NCBI RefSeq assembly: GCF_013363995.1
Contig: NZ_JABWGO010000002.1
Span: 620,001 to 684,000 of the forward strand
DNA: 64,000 bases
Origin: Nonomuraea rhodomycinica
GTDB lineage: Bacteria; Actinomycetota; Actinomycetes; Streptosporangiales; Streptosporangiaceae
Direction: 5' to 3'
Positions 18,561 to 27,140 of this stretch are shown here, piece after piece. The notes under the pieces are model-generated. The model did no database searches. It saw nothing but the letters and a program-made list of their open reading frames with translations, and had not been told where the DNA came from. The position numbers and the translations under genes were made by a program. How positions within the stretch are numbered: the stretch's first letter is position 1; each line of letters starts with the position of its first letter.

Positions 18561-19090
18561 ATGCGGGCTTTTCAACTCGTCGAGTGGCAAGAACCGCCCG
18601 AGCTGCGCGAGGTGCCGGTGCCCGAGCCCGGCCCGGGACAGGTCCTGGTGAAGATCGGGGGCGCCGGGGCGTGCCACTCCGACCTGCATATCATGCAGGC
18701 GCCCGCGCCACCGGTCGCCGCCAGGCTGCCCTGCACGCTCGGCCATGAGAATGCCGGCTGGGTGGAGGCGCCGGGACCGGGCGTCACCGGGTCCGCGCCC
18801 GGTCCCGGCGGCACGATTCCTGATCCCGCTAAAAGGCCTCGATCCCCGCGAGGCCGCGCCGCTCAGCGACGCTGGGCTGACCAGCCACCACGCCGTCAAG
18901 CGGTCGCTGCACCTGCTGGGGCCCGGGCTCGACCGCGGTCATGATCGGGGCGGGCGCCCTGGGGCAGAGGGCCATCCAGATTCTGCGAGCGCTCAGCGCG
19001 GCGACCACCGTCGTCGCCGTGGACACCGCCGCCGCCAAGCTGGAGATCGCCAGGCCGGCGACCGGCTCGGCCAACCTCTTGCGGCATCCG
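18561..19090 (+). pseudogene. Zinc alcohol dehydrogenase, internally deleted and frameshifted
   Basis: Opens with MRAFQLVEWQEPPELREVPV and the catalytic-zinc region GACHSDLHIM and LPCTLGHENAGWVE, then after GPGVTGS the structural-zinc segment is missing. The next recognisable part, LKGLDPREAAPLSDAGLTSH, is in another frame, and the NAD-binding part MIGAGALGQRAIQILRAL and TVVAVDTAAAKLEIA in a third. Homology ends near 19090 and no C-terminal catalytic part remains. It was probably the last gene of the P450 operon. Sequence 19091-19340 shows no gene. Confidence 0.8.
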
Positions 19091-19340
19091 TACAGCAACC
19101 TTGAGCAGGGCGGAAGCGTCGCTGATGCTCGGTGTGGTTTCCGTGGACAGATGTAGGGTTAGCGGTCGGCCCGGTCCTTGTAAGGCTCCGGACGCAGGTG
19201 TGAGACCTTGCCGGGGCCTTATGGATATCGCTGCCCAGATGACAAGCCGAGATACTCACGTGCCCACAGCCGGCAGGCGGCCCAATGTGGCGGCACCCGA
19301 CGCGGCCGCGCCCCCGAGCCGACCAGAAGCCTGACGGTTG

Positions 19341-19763
19341 TCATCCATCGCCTCGGGGCTGGTTGTGAGGCTCCTCAATAAAACGCCGGTGAAGTTCGGT
19401 GGTGAGCTTGTGAATCGTCCGGGTGAGCTCGGTGTTGGTCTTGAGTTCCAGTTCCTGCTCGTTGAAGTCATGATCGGCTTTGGCTTGCTGGAAAGCAGCC
19501 TGGCGGTTCTGTCCGATCAGGACGAAGGCAGACAGGAAGATCGCTTCTAGGGACACGATGAGGGTGAGCTTCGGCCAGGGCGCCGCCTCGAAAAAGATCA
19601 TCCAAGTGGCGAACACCACAGCGTGGATATAGACGAACGGCATCGAGCCGGCGAAGTCAGTGATCTTGTCTGCGAGCCGCAACTGCGCGCTGGCGGCCCG
19701 CTGTGCCTGGTTTTCCAGCACGGCGGGGTGGTGCTTCAGCTTGTGGGCGAAAGGGGGTTTCAT
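19341..19763 (-). CDS. DUF1003 membrane protein
   Basis: 140 residues from ATG 19763 (MKPPFAHKLKHHPAVLENQA). Two membrane helices, DFAGSMPFVYIHAVVFATWM and LTLIVSLEAIFLSAFVLIGQ, joined by a short loop, followed by NRQAAFQQAKADHDF and a charged helical tail, match DUF1003, a family of small inner-membrane proteins of unknown role. The open frame extends 35 codons upstream without homology. No related neighbours; it lies between two patches of mobile-element debris. Confidence 0.88.
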   Translation of the reverse strand: MKPPFAHKLKHHPAVLENQAQRAASAQLRLADKITDFAGSMPFVYIHAVVFATWMIFFEAAPWPKLTLIVSLEAIFLSAFVLIGQNRQAAFQQAKADHDFNEQELELKTNTELTRTIHKLTTELHRRFIEEPHNQPRGDG

Positions 19764-20601
19764 GAGAACCTCCAAGCTCGGCTGCGGTACGTCGCACCGG
19801 GTCGCCCGCAGCGAGGGGTGCCGCGCATGGTGCGGCACCCGGAGGGGGCGACTCACGCCTGCGCGCACCCCGTGACGCGTACTGGTGCCCTCCCAGTCAC
19901 TATCGCCATCCTGTGCCGCTCGCCCCAGGGCCGAAAGTCCCGGATCGAGGTGGCCGGAATACGTCTAAAAGGGGTCGCGAGCTGCTGTAGACGCAGCTCA
20001 GCGGGTGCGGCAGTAGGTGCGGCCACTCTCTGTAAGGTGGCGTGGTCCAGGGTCAGCAGGTAGGCGACGTTGGGCCGAGTCCGCTTCGGCGGTGATGAGC
20101 GCGAAGGCCCAATGGTCTAGGCGGTATGGCGGCCCAGGCTGACTAGGGAGATTGCTGGCGGCACTTGACCTGCAGTCCGGCGCTGTAGGGCTTGCTTGAT
20201 CTCCCCCCCTCTGGCGTCCTCCCATCCTGCCGGACGGCTTGCTCTACGAACAGCGCCAAAGCCAAACCCCATGACCCGGTAGAGCCGGCGCACGAGTACG
20301 GATGCGCCGCTTTTCGGCAGGCTGCCGCGAACGACCAGGTAGCCGCGGCCACCACCTGCACCCGTACGGCGGTCCTCCTGGCGCTTGGCGATATCGGGGG
20401 ACCGCCGCATGGATGCGGCCGGTCAGCTGATGTCGAAAGCACACCGACGCCATCGGGCACGAGAGGCGCGATCCGAAGCTGTAGAACGCTTCCTTGGGGA
20501 ATACGACATCCGCCCGGATCGGGGAGCATGGCGAAGCCGCGATCGCATCTCGCCTACAAGGACCAAGGTCCTTACTTCCTTACGATCATTAAGAAGACGA
20601 C
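19764..20601. other. Gene-free stretch, probably decayed
   Basis: About 840 bases with no recognised gene. Overlapping frames on both strands have mixed codon bias. On the minus strand a patch near 19990-20080 reads NVAYLLTLDHATLQRVAAPT with good third-position GC, which suggests a decayed coding sequence that I cannot name. Confidence 0.4.
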
Positions 20602-20985
20602 TCATCTGGCCAGTCGGCGGTAGCACATCAGGGCCGCGGCGATGGCGACGAAGGAAGCCAAGTGGTCTGCCCGGCGTTCGTGGCGGCGGTGTAAGCGTCG
20701 GCAGCCGGCCAGCCAGGAGACGGTCCGCTCCACGACCCAGCGATGGCGGCCTAACCGTTGGCTGGACTCGACCCCTCGGCGAGCGATACGCGGGACGATG
20801 CCGCGGCTGCGCAGGAAGGCGCGCGCGTGTGGGTGGTCGTAGCCCTTGTCGCCATGAAGTTCGGTGGGTCGGCGGCGTCGCGGGCCGCGGCGAAACGGAT
20901 CGGCGGGATGCTCCGTATCAGCGGCTCCAACGTCGCCACTGCGCCTGATCACGGCTGCTCCACCACAACCTCGTTCCCTTCCGCC
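20602..20985 (-). pseudogene. IS5-family transposase, 3' fragment with frameshift
   Basis: The last 80 codons are well preserved: LHGDKGYDHPHARAFLRSRG, IVPRIARRGVESSQRLGRHR, WVVERTVSWLAGCRRLHRR and a tail ending MCYRRLAR. These contain the last Asp and the catalytic Glu (VVERT) of an IS5-type DDE transposase. Upstream of GDKGYD the natural sequence (ATLEPLIRSIPPI) is in another frame, and everything N-terminal is missing. Not functional. Different subgroup from the complete transposase at 5534-6268. Confidence 0.75.
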
Positions 20986-21124
20986 GCGGTCGGTGTCACC
21001 GCATTGGCGGCTCGGCATGGACGTCCCGCCGATGACATCGCCGCGCGTTCCCTCCCAGACTCGGAAGGACTGACATCAGGCATCCCACTGCCTGCGAAAG
21101 GGTGGTCTTCCGTTCCACCAATTT

Positions 21125-21140
21125 ATCGACTATCGTCGAT
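21125..21140. promoter_or_regulatory. Candidate ArsR operator
   Basis: ATCGAC-TATC-GTCGAT, a 6+6 dyad with a 4-base centre, ending five bases before the ATG of the first ArsR gene; TTCGATGA follows directly. The position implies autoregulation of the arsR-arsM operon. Confidence 0.5.
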
Positions 21141-21145
21141 GTTCG

Positions 21146-21481
21146 ATGAATGGAGACAGGGGACCTCTGCCGCGCGCCGAGGCCGAGGAATACGCGAGTT
21201 GGTTCAAGGCGCTGGCCGACGCCACCCGCATTCAGATCGTGTCCCTGCTGGCCCGGCGGCGCGAGCCGATGAGCGTGGGCGAGATCGTGGCGGTCTCCGG
21301 AGTGGGCCAGTCCACGGTGTCGCATCACCTGAAGATCCTCGCCGAGGTGCGGTTCGTCCTGGTGGAGCGGCAAGGCACGTCCAGCCTGTACCGGATCAAC
21401 GAGGCGTGCGTGAGCTGCTTCCCCACGGCTGCCGACGTGGTGATGGGAAACCCGGCGCCGGCTGCGCCGGCCTGTGAGTGA
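21146..21481 (+). CDS. ArsR-family repressor (C-terminal cysteine type)
   Basis: 111 residues. The winged helix is FKALADATRIQIVSLLARRR, MSVGEIVAVSGVGQSTVSHH and LKILAEVRFVLVERQGTSS. It lacks the ELCVCDL metal-binding helix of classical ArsR; instead cysteines sit at 88 and 91 (EACVSC) and 110, after the wing, as in the C-terminal-site ArsR proteins known from other bacteria. First gene of an operon with the fused arsenic methyltransferase, whose ATG is 11 bases downstream of the stop. A dyad overlaps the start region. Confidence 0.88.
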   Translation: MNGDRGPLPRAEAEEYASWFKALADATRIQIVSLLARRREPMSVGEIVAVSGVGQSTVSHHLKILAEVRFVLVERQGTSSLYRINEACVSCFPTAADVVMGNPAPAAPACE

Positions 21482-21492
21482 GAGAGATCCTC

Positions 21493-22728
21493 ATGGCGAA
21501 CGATGAGACCGTCGGCCGCTACTCCAGCCTGGCTCGGGCTGCCCTGAGTGGTGAGCGCATCGTCGGCTGCGGCTCCGAAGCTCTCGGGGAGGGCTGTTTC
21601 GGCGCCGCCGGTTATGACGACACCGAAGGGTTGCCGGAGGGCGCCGTCCGGGCCAGCCTGGGATGCGGTAACCCGCTGGCCGTGGCTGAACTGCGCGCCG
21701 GTGAGACGGTGCTCGATCTCGGCTCGGGCGGCGGCATCGACGTGCTGCTGTCGGCCCGCCGCGTCGGCCCGCTCGGCAAGGTGTACGGGCTGGATGCCAG
21801 CCTCGACATGCTGGAGCTCGCCCGGCGCCATGCGGATCAGGCGGGCGTGACCAACGTCGAGTTGCTGCATGGCACCATCGAGGCGCTACCGCTGCCCGAT
21901 CGGTCGGTCGACGTAGTGATCTCCAACTGCGTGATCAATCTGTCCGATGACAAGGCGGCGGTGATCGCAGAGGCGTTCCGGGTGTTGCGGCCGGGTGGCC
22001 GGTTCGGGGTGAGTGACGTCGTCACCGACGATGGCGTGGCGGTCGATCCCGGACGGCGGGAGGCGGTCGGGCGGCGCATCGGCTGCATGGCCGGCGCGCT
22101 GTCCGTTGCCGGTTATCGCGAGCTGCTCCGTCAAGCCGGCTTCGTCGGCGTCCGGATCACGATGACCGCTGACCACGGGGAGGGCGTGCACTCGGTGATC
22201 GTCCAGGCCGTCAAGCCGGCCATCGGGCCGGGTCTGGAGATCCGGCCGATGCGTGACAGCGATGCCGAGCAGGTGCTGGCGATCTACCAGGCGGGGCTGG
22301 ACAGTGGTCAGGCCAGCTTCGAGACCGTCGCGCCGAGCTGGGAGGGCTTCACCGCGGGCAAGCTGCCGCACCTGCGGTACGTCGCCGCCGACACCGAGAC
22401 CGGCGAGGTGGTCGGCTGGGTGGCCGCCTCCAGAGTGTCCGCGCGTCCCGTCTATGCCGGAGTCGTCGAGCACAGCGTCTACGTTCATCCCGGCTGCCAG
22501 GCGCATGGCATCGGCCGTGCCCTGCTGGCCGCCTTCATCGCCGCCAGCGAGGACGCCGGAGTCTGGACCATCCAGTCCGGGATCTTCCCGGAGAACACCG
22601 CCAGTCTCGTTCTGCACCAGGCGCTCGGCTTCCGTGTCGTCGGCACCCGCGAGCGTGTCGGCTGCCACCGCGGCATCTGGCGCGATGTGCTGTTGGTGGA
22701 ACGGCGCAGTACGGCCATCGCTTCCTGA
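21493..22728 (+). CDS. arsM: Arsenite methyltransferase fused to a GNAT (ArsN-like) acetyltransferase
   Basis: 411 residues, ATG 21493 after GAGAGATCCTC (a GTG five codons earlier overlaps the ArsR stop). Residues 1 to about 245 are ArsM: SAM-binding VLDLGSGGGIDVLLSARRVG, GLDASLDMLELARR, and cysteines in GEGCFG (35), LGCGNP (58), ISNCVINLSDD and RRIGCMAGALS, the positions that bind As(III). After VQAVKPAIGPG a GNAT domain starts: LEIRPMRDSDAEQVLAIYQ, SFETVAPSWEGF, then acetyl-CoA loop CQAHGIGRALL and IFPENTASLVLHQALGFR. That domain is closest in look to phosphinothricin acetyltransferase/ArsN1, which acetylates glutamate analogues including arsinothricin. The two activities are usually separate genes. 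Confidence 0.88.
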   Translation: MANDETVGRYSSLARAALSGERIVGCGSEALGEGCFGAAGYDDTEGLPEGAVRASLGCGNPLAVAELRAGETVLDLGSGGGIDVLLSARRVGPLGKVYGLDASLDMLELARRHADQAGVTNVELLHGTIEALPLPDRSVDVVISNCVINLSDDKAAVIAEAFRVLRPGGRFGVSDVVTDDGVAVDPGRREAVGRRIGCMAGALSVAGYRELLRQAGFVGVRITMTADHGEGVHSVIVQAVKPAIGPGLEIRPMRDSDAEQVLAIYQAGLDSGQASFETVAPSWEGFTAGKLPHLRYVAADTETGEVVGWVAASRVSARPVYAGVVEHSVYVHPGCQAHGIGRALLAAFIAASEDAGVWTIQSGIFPENTASLVLHQALGFRVVGTRERVGCHRGIWRDVLLVERRSTAIAS

Positions 22729-22823
22729 AGCCTCGCCTGCTCTCGTCGGCCGATGTGGATGACGGCCTGCCCGGAGACGCCGACGCAGGCCATCTGCCGT
22801 TCATCGTTCAGTCACTCTGCTGA

Positions 22824-22860
22824 TATCCATGCCTGTCAATATTGATGCTCATGGATGCGT
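22824..22860. promoter_or_regulatory. Operator/promoter of the second arsR
   Basis: The perfect palindrome TCAATATTGA (22836-22845) is flanked by ATCCATG (22825-22831) and CATGGAT (22850-22856), so the dyad is nested and covers the start codon region of the ArsR gene. Placement over the translation start suggests a leaderless transcript with autorepression. Confidence 0.5.
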
Positions 22861-23210
22861 TGAAGGTATCGGAGTGCGGTCCGCCGCTGGCGCGCCGCCC
22901 GTTGGGCGAAGGGCAGGCGGTGGGCCTGGCGCGGGCGTTCAAGGCGCTCGGTGATCCGGTGCGGCTGCGGATCGTCTCCATCGTGGCCGGTCACCAGGGC
23001 GGCGAGGCGTGCGTGTGCGACATCACCGATGCCTTCGAGCTGGCGCAGCCGACGATCAGCCACCATCTCAAGGTGCTCAAGGACGTCGGCCTGCTGACCA
23101 GTGAACGTCGCGCCTCGTGGGTGTATTACCGGGTCGTGCCTGAGCGGCTCGCCGAGCTGTCGGCCCTGCTGGCCGTACCCGCTGAGAACTCCGCCGAGGT
23201 GGCCGGATGA
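22851..23210 (+). CDS. arsR: ArsR-family arsenic-responsive repressor
   Basis: 119 residues. FKALGDPVRLRIVSIVAGHQ leads into the metal-binding helix EACVCDITDAF with Cys 54 and 56, then recognition helix AQPTISHHLKVLKDVGLL and the wing RASWVYYRVVPE. The CVCD motif is the classical As(III)/Sb(III) sensor. ATG 22851 is preferred; ATG 22845 and TTG 22842 are in frame. Its stop overlaps the aquaporin start by four bases, so the pair is one translational unit. Confidence 0.92.
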   Translation: MDALKVSECGPPLARRPLGEGQAVGLARAFKALGDPVRLRIVSIVAGHQGGEACVCDITDAFELAQPTISHHLKVLKDVGLLTSERRASWVYYRVVPERLAELSALLAVPAENSAEVAG

Positions 23211-23920
23211 GGCGCCGTCTGCTGGCGGAGTTCCTCGGCACCGCGCTGCTGGTGACCGTGGTCGTGGGGTCGGGCATCATGGCCCAGACGTTGTCCCCGC
23301 ACGACGTGGGCCTGCAGTTGCTGGAGAACTCCACCGCCACCGTGTTCGGGCTGGGGGTCCTCATCGTCGTGCTGGGCCCGGTCTCCGGCGCCCACTTCAA
23401 CCCGGTGGTGTCACTGGCCGACTGGTGGCAAGGCCGGCAGAGCGGCGTCGGGCTGACGGCGGGCGAACTGGCGAGCTACGTCGTGGCCCAGGTGCTGGGC
23501 GGCATCGCCGGGGCGGTGCTGGCCAACGCGATGTTCGACAAGCCCGCGATCACCTGGTCCACCACTGACCGGGCGAGCGCGCACCTGTGGCTCGGCGAGC
23601 TCGTCGCGACCGCGGGCCTGGTGCTGGTGATCTTCGCTCTCGCCCGCTCGGGTCGCACGGCGGCAGCCCCGCTGGCGGTGGGTGGGTACATCGGTGCTGC
23701 GTACTGGTTCACCTCGTCGACCAGCTTCGCCAACCCGGCGGTCAGCGTCGGCCGGGCATTCTCCGACACCTTCGCCGGCATCGCCCCGGCCTCGCTGCCC
23801 GGGTTCATCCTCGCGCAGCTGATCGGTGGGGTGGTGGGCCTGGTGCTGGTGCATGGCCTGTTCGGTCGGCCTGCGGCGGGCACACCTGAGCCGGTCATCC
23901 CGCATCCAGACTCACGGTGA
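23207..23920 (+). CDS. Aquaglyceroporin (MIP family), ars-linked
   Basis: 237 residues, six membrane helices. The two pore half-helices carry NPV at 65-67 (GAHFNPVVS, a variant of NPA) and NPA at 176-178 (FANPAVS). Channel proteins of this AqpS type sit in ars operons in place of an arsenite pump and let As(III), made inside by arsenate reductase, diffuse out; organic arsenicals may also pass. ATG 23207 overlaps the ArsR stop. With ArsC immediately downstream and no ArsB/Acr3 in the island, the aquaporin is the likeliest inorganic-arsenite exit. Confidence 0.92.
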   Translation: MRRRLLAEFLGTALLVTVVVGSGIMAQTLSPHDVGLQLLENSTATVFGLGVLIVVLGPVSGAHFNPVVSLADWWQGRQSGVGLTAGELASYVVAQVLGGIAGAVLANAMFDKPAITWSTTDRASAHLWLGELVATAGLVLVIFALARSGRTAAAPLAVGGYIGAAYWFTSSTSFANPAVSVGRAFSDTFAGIAPASLPGFILAQLIGGVVGLVLVHGLFGRPAAGTPEPVIPHPDSR

Positions 23921-24038
23921 CCCGCGCGGCTTGTAGACGCGGGCCATCCACGACGAGATCGAGCGCCGCGTCAGTTGCCTGCCCGACAACTCCGCCATCC
24001 CCCGCCTGAAGATGAAACCAGCCGGAAGGAACCTGCTC

Positions 24039-24443
24039 ATGAGTGACAAGCCCAGCGTCCTGTTCGTCTGCGTGCACAACGCCGGACGCTCCCAGATGGC
24101 CGCCGGCTGGCTCGCCCATCTGGCCGGCGACCGGATCGAGGTCCGCTCCGCCGGCTCCGCGCCCGCCGACCAGATCAATCCCGTCGCCGTCGAGGCCATG
24201 CGTGAGGTCGGCATCGACATCACCGCCGCCCAGCCCAAGATCCTCACCTCCGAGGCCGTCCAGGCCAGCGACGTCGTCATCACCATGGGCTGCGGCGACG
24301 CCTGCCCGATCTTCCCCGGCAAGCGCTACGAGGACTGGAAACTCGACGACCCGGCCGGGCAGGGCATCGAAGCCGTCCGCCCGATCCGCGACGAGATCCG
24401 TGACCGTGTGGAGAAACTCATCTCCGAGCTGGACGCACGATGA
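24039..24443 (+). CDS. arsC: Arsenate reductase (low-molecular-weight phosphatase fold)
   Basis: 134 residues from ATG 24039, preceded by GGAAGGAACC. The P-loop is CVHNAGRSQ (C11, R17), the CX5R phosphate/arsenate site. The further cysteines C85 and C89 in MGCGDACP are the relay pair of the Staphylococcus pI258 ArsC group; the aspartate in DWKLDDPAG is the acid. It reduces arsenate to arsenite. Electron donor (thioredoxin or mycothiol) not settled by sequence, but the Cys pair favours thioredoxin. Stands 118 bases downstream of the aquaporin gene, same strand. Confidence 0.92.
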   Translation: MSDKPSVLFVCVHNAGRSQMAAGWLAHLAGDRIEVRSAGSAPADQINPVAVEAMREVGIDITAAQPKILTSEAVQASDVVITMGCGDACPIFPGKRYEDWKLDDPAGQGIEAVRPIRDEIRDRVEKLISELDAR

Positions 24444-24480
24444 CACGACTTCGCCGGTGTCCGACCGTGATCCAGCGTGA

Positions 24481-25515
24481 TCATGCCAGCTGCGACACGA
24501 CGTCTTTGACCGTCTCCCGGGCAGTGCGAGCGGCGCCGATGAGTGTGGCGGAGGCCGGGCCGGTCCAGTCGCCGTAGCCGAGCAGGTGCAGGCGGGGCTC
24601 GCCGACGGCGCGGGTGCCCTCCGTGGCGATGAGGCCACCGGGCTCGCGCAGCCGCAGCGGGGCCAGGTGACCGAGGGCCGGGCGGAAGCCGGTGCACCAG
24701 ATGATCACGTCGCAGGCCAGGCCGGTGCCGTCGGGCCAGGAGACGCCTTCGGGAGTGATCCGGCTGAACATGGGCTCGGCCTTCAGGACGCCGCGGTCGC
24801 GGGCCTCGCGGACCGGTGGGACGGCGACGATGTCGCCCAGGTCGCCGATGCCGCCTCCGCCCCGCATGCGGCGGGTGGCCAGGGCGAACAGTGCTCGGCC
24901 GTCGATGTCGTCGGGCAGCAGGCGGGGCGGGCGCAGGGTGGCCCAGGTGGTGTCGGCGACGGTGGAGACCTCGGCCAGGATCTGTGCGGCGGAGTTGGCG
25001 CCACCGACGATCAGCACGCGTCGGCCGCGGAACGGCTCGGGGCCGCGATAGCCGGCCGTGTGGAGCTGCTCGCCCTGGAAGTCTCGGATGCCTGGGTAGT
25101 GCGGGACGTACGGGCGCCACCAGGTGCCGGTGGCGCTGATGACGATCCGGGCCCGCCAGGTGCCGGCGTCGGTCTCGACCGTCAGCCGCTCGTCGCCGCG
25201 CCGTACCGCGTGGGCCTTCACGGGCCGGATCACGGGCAGGTCGTAGCGGCGCTCGTAGTCGGTCAGGTAGGCGACGGTGTCGGCGGCGCTCGGGTAGCCG
25301 CCGCCGGGCGGGGTGGGCATCATGCGGCCGGGCAGGGAGCTGTACTGGGCGGGGGAGAACAGCCGCAGCGACGGCCAGGCGTGCCGCCAGGCGCCGCCGG
25401 GGTGGTCCTGGGCGTCGAGGATGGCGAAGTCGGCTCCGGCCCGGCGCAGGTAGTAGCCGGCGGCCAGGCCGGCCTGGCCGCCACCGATGACCAGGACGTC
25501 GACCAGGCGCGTCAC
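24481..25515 (-). CDS. ArsO-like flavin-dependent monooxygenase
   Basis: 344 residues. FAD motif VLVIGGGQAGLAAGYYLRRA at 7-26, LRLFSPAQYSSLPG near 52, a central ATG-type motif (VISATGTWWRP), NADPH motif VLIVGGANSAAQILAE near 170 and IIWCTGFRP near 285 identify the flavoprotein class found in actinobacterial ars clusters (ArsO), proposed to act on organic or trivalent arsenicals; activity is not firmly established. Its ATG overlaps the stop of the upstream ArsR by four bases, and it converges on arsC with a 37-base gap. Confidence 0.82.
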   Translation of the reverse strand: MTRLVDVLVIGGGQAGLAAGYYLRRAGADFAILDAQDHPGGAWRHAWPSLRLFSPAQYSSLPGRMMPTPPGGGYPSAADTVAYLTDYERRYDLPVIRPVKAHAVRRGDERLTVETDAGTWRARIVISATGTWWRPYVPHYPGIRDFQGEQLHTAGYRGPEPFRGRRVLIVGGANSAAQILAEVSTVADTTWATLRPPRLLPDDIDGRALFALATRRMRGGGGIGDLGDIVAVPPVREARDRGVLKAEPMFSRITPEGVSWPDGTGLACDVIIWCTGFRPALGHLAPLRLREPGGLIATEGTRAVGEPRLHLLGYGDWTGPASATLIGAARTARETVKDVVSQLA

Positions 25516-25859
25516 GCGGAGACGGGCTCGGCCAGCGGGGTGAACAGGGCGCCGAGCCTGTTCACCGCCTCAGGGATGATCCGGTAGTACACCCAGGTAC
25601 CGCGCCGCTCCCCGCTGATCAGCCCGGCTGTGCGCAGCACCTTGAGGTGGTGGGAGATGGTGGGTGCGGTCAGGTCGAAGGCGTCGGTCAGGTCGCACAC
25701 ACACGCCTCCCCACCCGCGTGGGAGCCGATCATCGACAGCAGGCGCAGCCGTACCGGGTCGGCGACCGCCTTGAGCATGACCGCCAGGTCGGCCGCGTCG
25801 CTCTCCGACAGCGGTTCACGCGCGATCGGGGCGCAGCACTGGATCGTGACCGCGGTCAT
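25512..25859 (-). CDS. arsR: ArsR-family arsenic-responsive repressor
   Basis: 115 residues. Classical sensor: LKAVADPVRLRLLSMIGSHA, metal helix EACVCDLTDAF (C53, C55), recognition helix TAPTISHHLKVLRTAGLI, wing RRGTWVYYRIIPEA. An added Cys-Cys pair stands at residues 8-9. Upstream lie two direct repeats TCGAAATT ten bases apart. Coupled to the downstream flavoprotein, and 31 bases after the MFS transporter stop, so it may be read from its own promoter or from the MFS operon. Confidence 0.92.
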   Translation of the reverse strand: MTAVTIQCCAPIAREPLSESDAADLAVMLKAVADPVRLRLLSMIGSHAGGEACVCDLTDAFDLTAPTISHHLKVLRTAGLISGERRGTWVYYRIIPEAVNRLGALFTPLAEPVSA

Positions 25860-25874
25860 CCAACCCTCCCTGAT

Positions 25875-25892
25875 TCGAAATTCATCGAAATT
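25875..25892. promoter_or_regulatory. ArsR operator upstream of the third arsR
   Basis: TCGAAATT at 25875-25882 and again at 25885-25892, ten bases apart, i.e. one helical turn, so the two boxes face the same side. They lie in an AT-rich patch 15 bases before the ArsR start and run up to the stop of the MFS gene. Confidence 0.5.
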
Positions 25893-27135
25893 ATAGGCGA
25901 TGGTAGGCCAGCAGGGCGAACGCGGCGATCGCGCACACCAGCGCGACGGCGCCCATCACCCAGCCGTACCCGGCGGCCTGGGCCAGAGCGGTCGCGCCGA
26001 GCGGCGCCAGCGCCTTGTCGGCGACGGAGAACATGGCGATGCGGCCGGACAGGCTGGCGTAGGCGGTGGTGCCGTAGCGTTCGGCCAGCAGATGGGGCAG
26101 CGTGATGGTGCCGACGCCGAAGCCGATCCCGAACAGCAGCACGCAGGCGATCGCGCCGGGCGCGGTGGTGCCGGCCAGGGGGAGCAGCAGCGCGCCCAGC
26201 CCCTGGAGAGTGAAGATCGTGGCGGCGACGGGGGCGGCCGGCCAGCGATGTCGCAGGCCGGTGGAGACCAGCCGGCCGGTGACCGACAGCACGCCCAGCA
26301 GTCCGGCGACGGTCGCGGCGAACACCGGCGGGTGACCGAGACGGACGAGGTAGGTCACCAGCAGCACGGCGATCGTGGCCACCGCGCCGCCGTGCGCGGT
26401 GAACGCGGCGGCCAGCAGCCAGAACGGCCGAGCCCGCACCGCTGCCCTGACCAGGGCCGCCCGCCGGGTGGACTCGGCCGGAGCGGTGGCGGTGCGGGGT
26501 CGTCCGCGCAGCACGAGGGCGTGCAGGGGGATGGCCGTCACGCCGTACAGGCCGGCCAGCACGAGCAGTGCCCGGCGCCAGCCGTACTCCTCGGTCAGCA
26601 GCCCGGCCAGCGGCAGGAAGACCGATGAGGCGAATCCGGCCACGACCGTCAGCGCCAGCAGCGCGTTGGCCCGCCCCCGCTCGTCCCCGTCGAACCAGGA
26701 GATGACGACGGCGAAGGCCGGCTCGTACAGCACCATGGCCGAGGCCGCGCCGATGGCCACGAACACCCCGTACAGCTGAGGCAGGCTGGTGACCTGGGAC
26801 CAGCCGAGGACGGCGAGCGTGGCCAGCACCGAACCGGCGCTCATCAGCGCCCGCCCGCCGTGGTGGTCGAGCCGGCGACCGACCAGCGGCGCGCACAACG
26901 CGGTGGTCAGCACGGCCAGGGTGAGCGCGGCGGCCACCTGGGTACCGCTCGCGCGCAGATCGCGCGTCATGGGGGTGAGGAAGACGGAGAAGGCGTAGTA
27001 GAGCACGCCGTAGCCGATGGTCTGGGTGATGGCCAGCGCGGCCACGATCCGCCGGCCGCGGCGGAATCGATTGGCGCGCCGCAGGCCGCCACCCTGGGGG
27101 GTGGCGGCCTGGCTGCGGGAGGAGATCACGCTCAC
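25891..27135 (-). CDS. MFS transporter, ars-linked
   Basis: 414 residues, twelve predicted membrane helices in two sets (VAALAITQTIGYGVLYYAF opens helix 1; GWVMGAVALVCAIAAFALLA is helix 12). Between helices 2 and 3 it has APLVGRRLDHHGGRALMSAG, a form of the MFS signature. GTG 27135 is only 6 bases after the stop of the upstream flavoprotein. The pair flavoprotein + MFS is recurrent in actinobacterial ars clusters and suggests that the MFS exports the modified or free arsenical. In-frame sequence upstream of 27135 is antisense noise. Confidence 0.85.
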   Translation of the reverse strand: MSVISSRSQAATPQGGGLRRANRFRRGRRIVAALAITQTIGYGVLYYAFSVFLTPMTRDLRASGTQVAAALTLAVLTTALCAPLVGRRLDHHGGRALMSAGSVLATLAVLGWSQVTSLPQLYGVFVAIGAASAMVLYEPAFAVVISWFDGDERGRANALLALTVVAGFASSVFLPLAGLLTEEYGWRRALLVLAGLYGVTAIPLHALVLRGRPRTATAPAESTRRAALVRAAVRARPFWLLAAAFTAHGGAVATIAVLLVTYLVRLGHPPVFAATVAGLLGVLSVTGRLVSTGLRHRWPAAPVAATIFTLQGLGALLLPLAGTTAPGAIACVLLFGIGFGVGTITLPHLLAERYGTTAYASLSGRIAMFSVADKALAPLGATALAQAAGYGWVMGAVALVCAIAAFALLAYHRL

Positions 27136-27140
27136 GCGCT

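Noticed and set aside
20117..20529. Frames resembling an IS701-type transposase
   Set aside because: A few words looked similar but no motif order was kept across frames.
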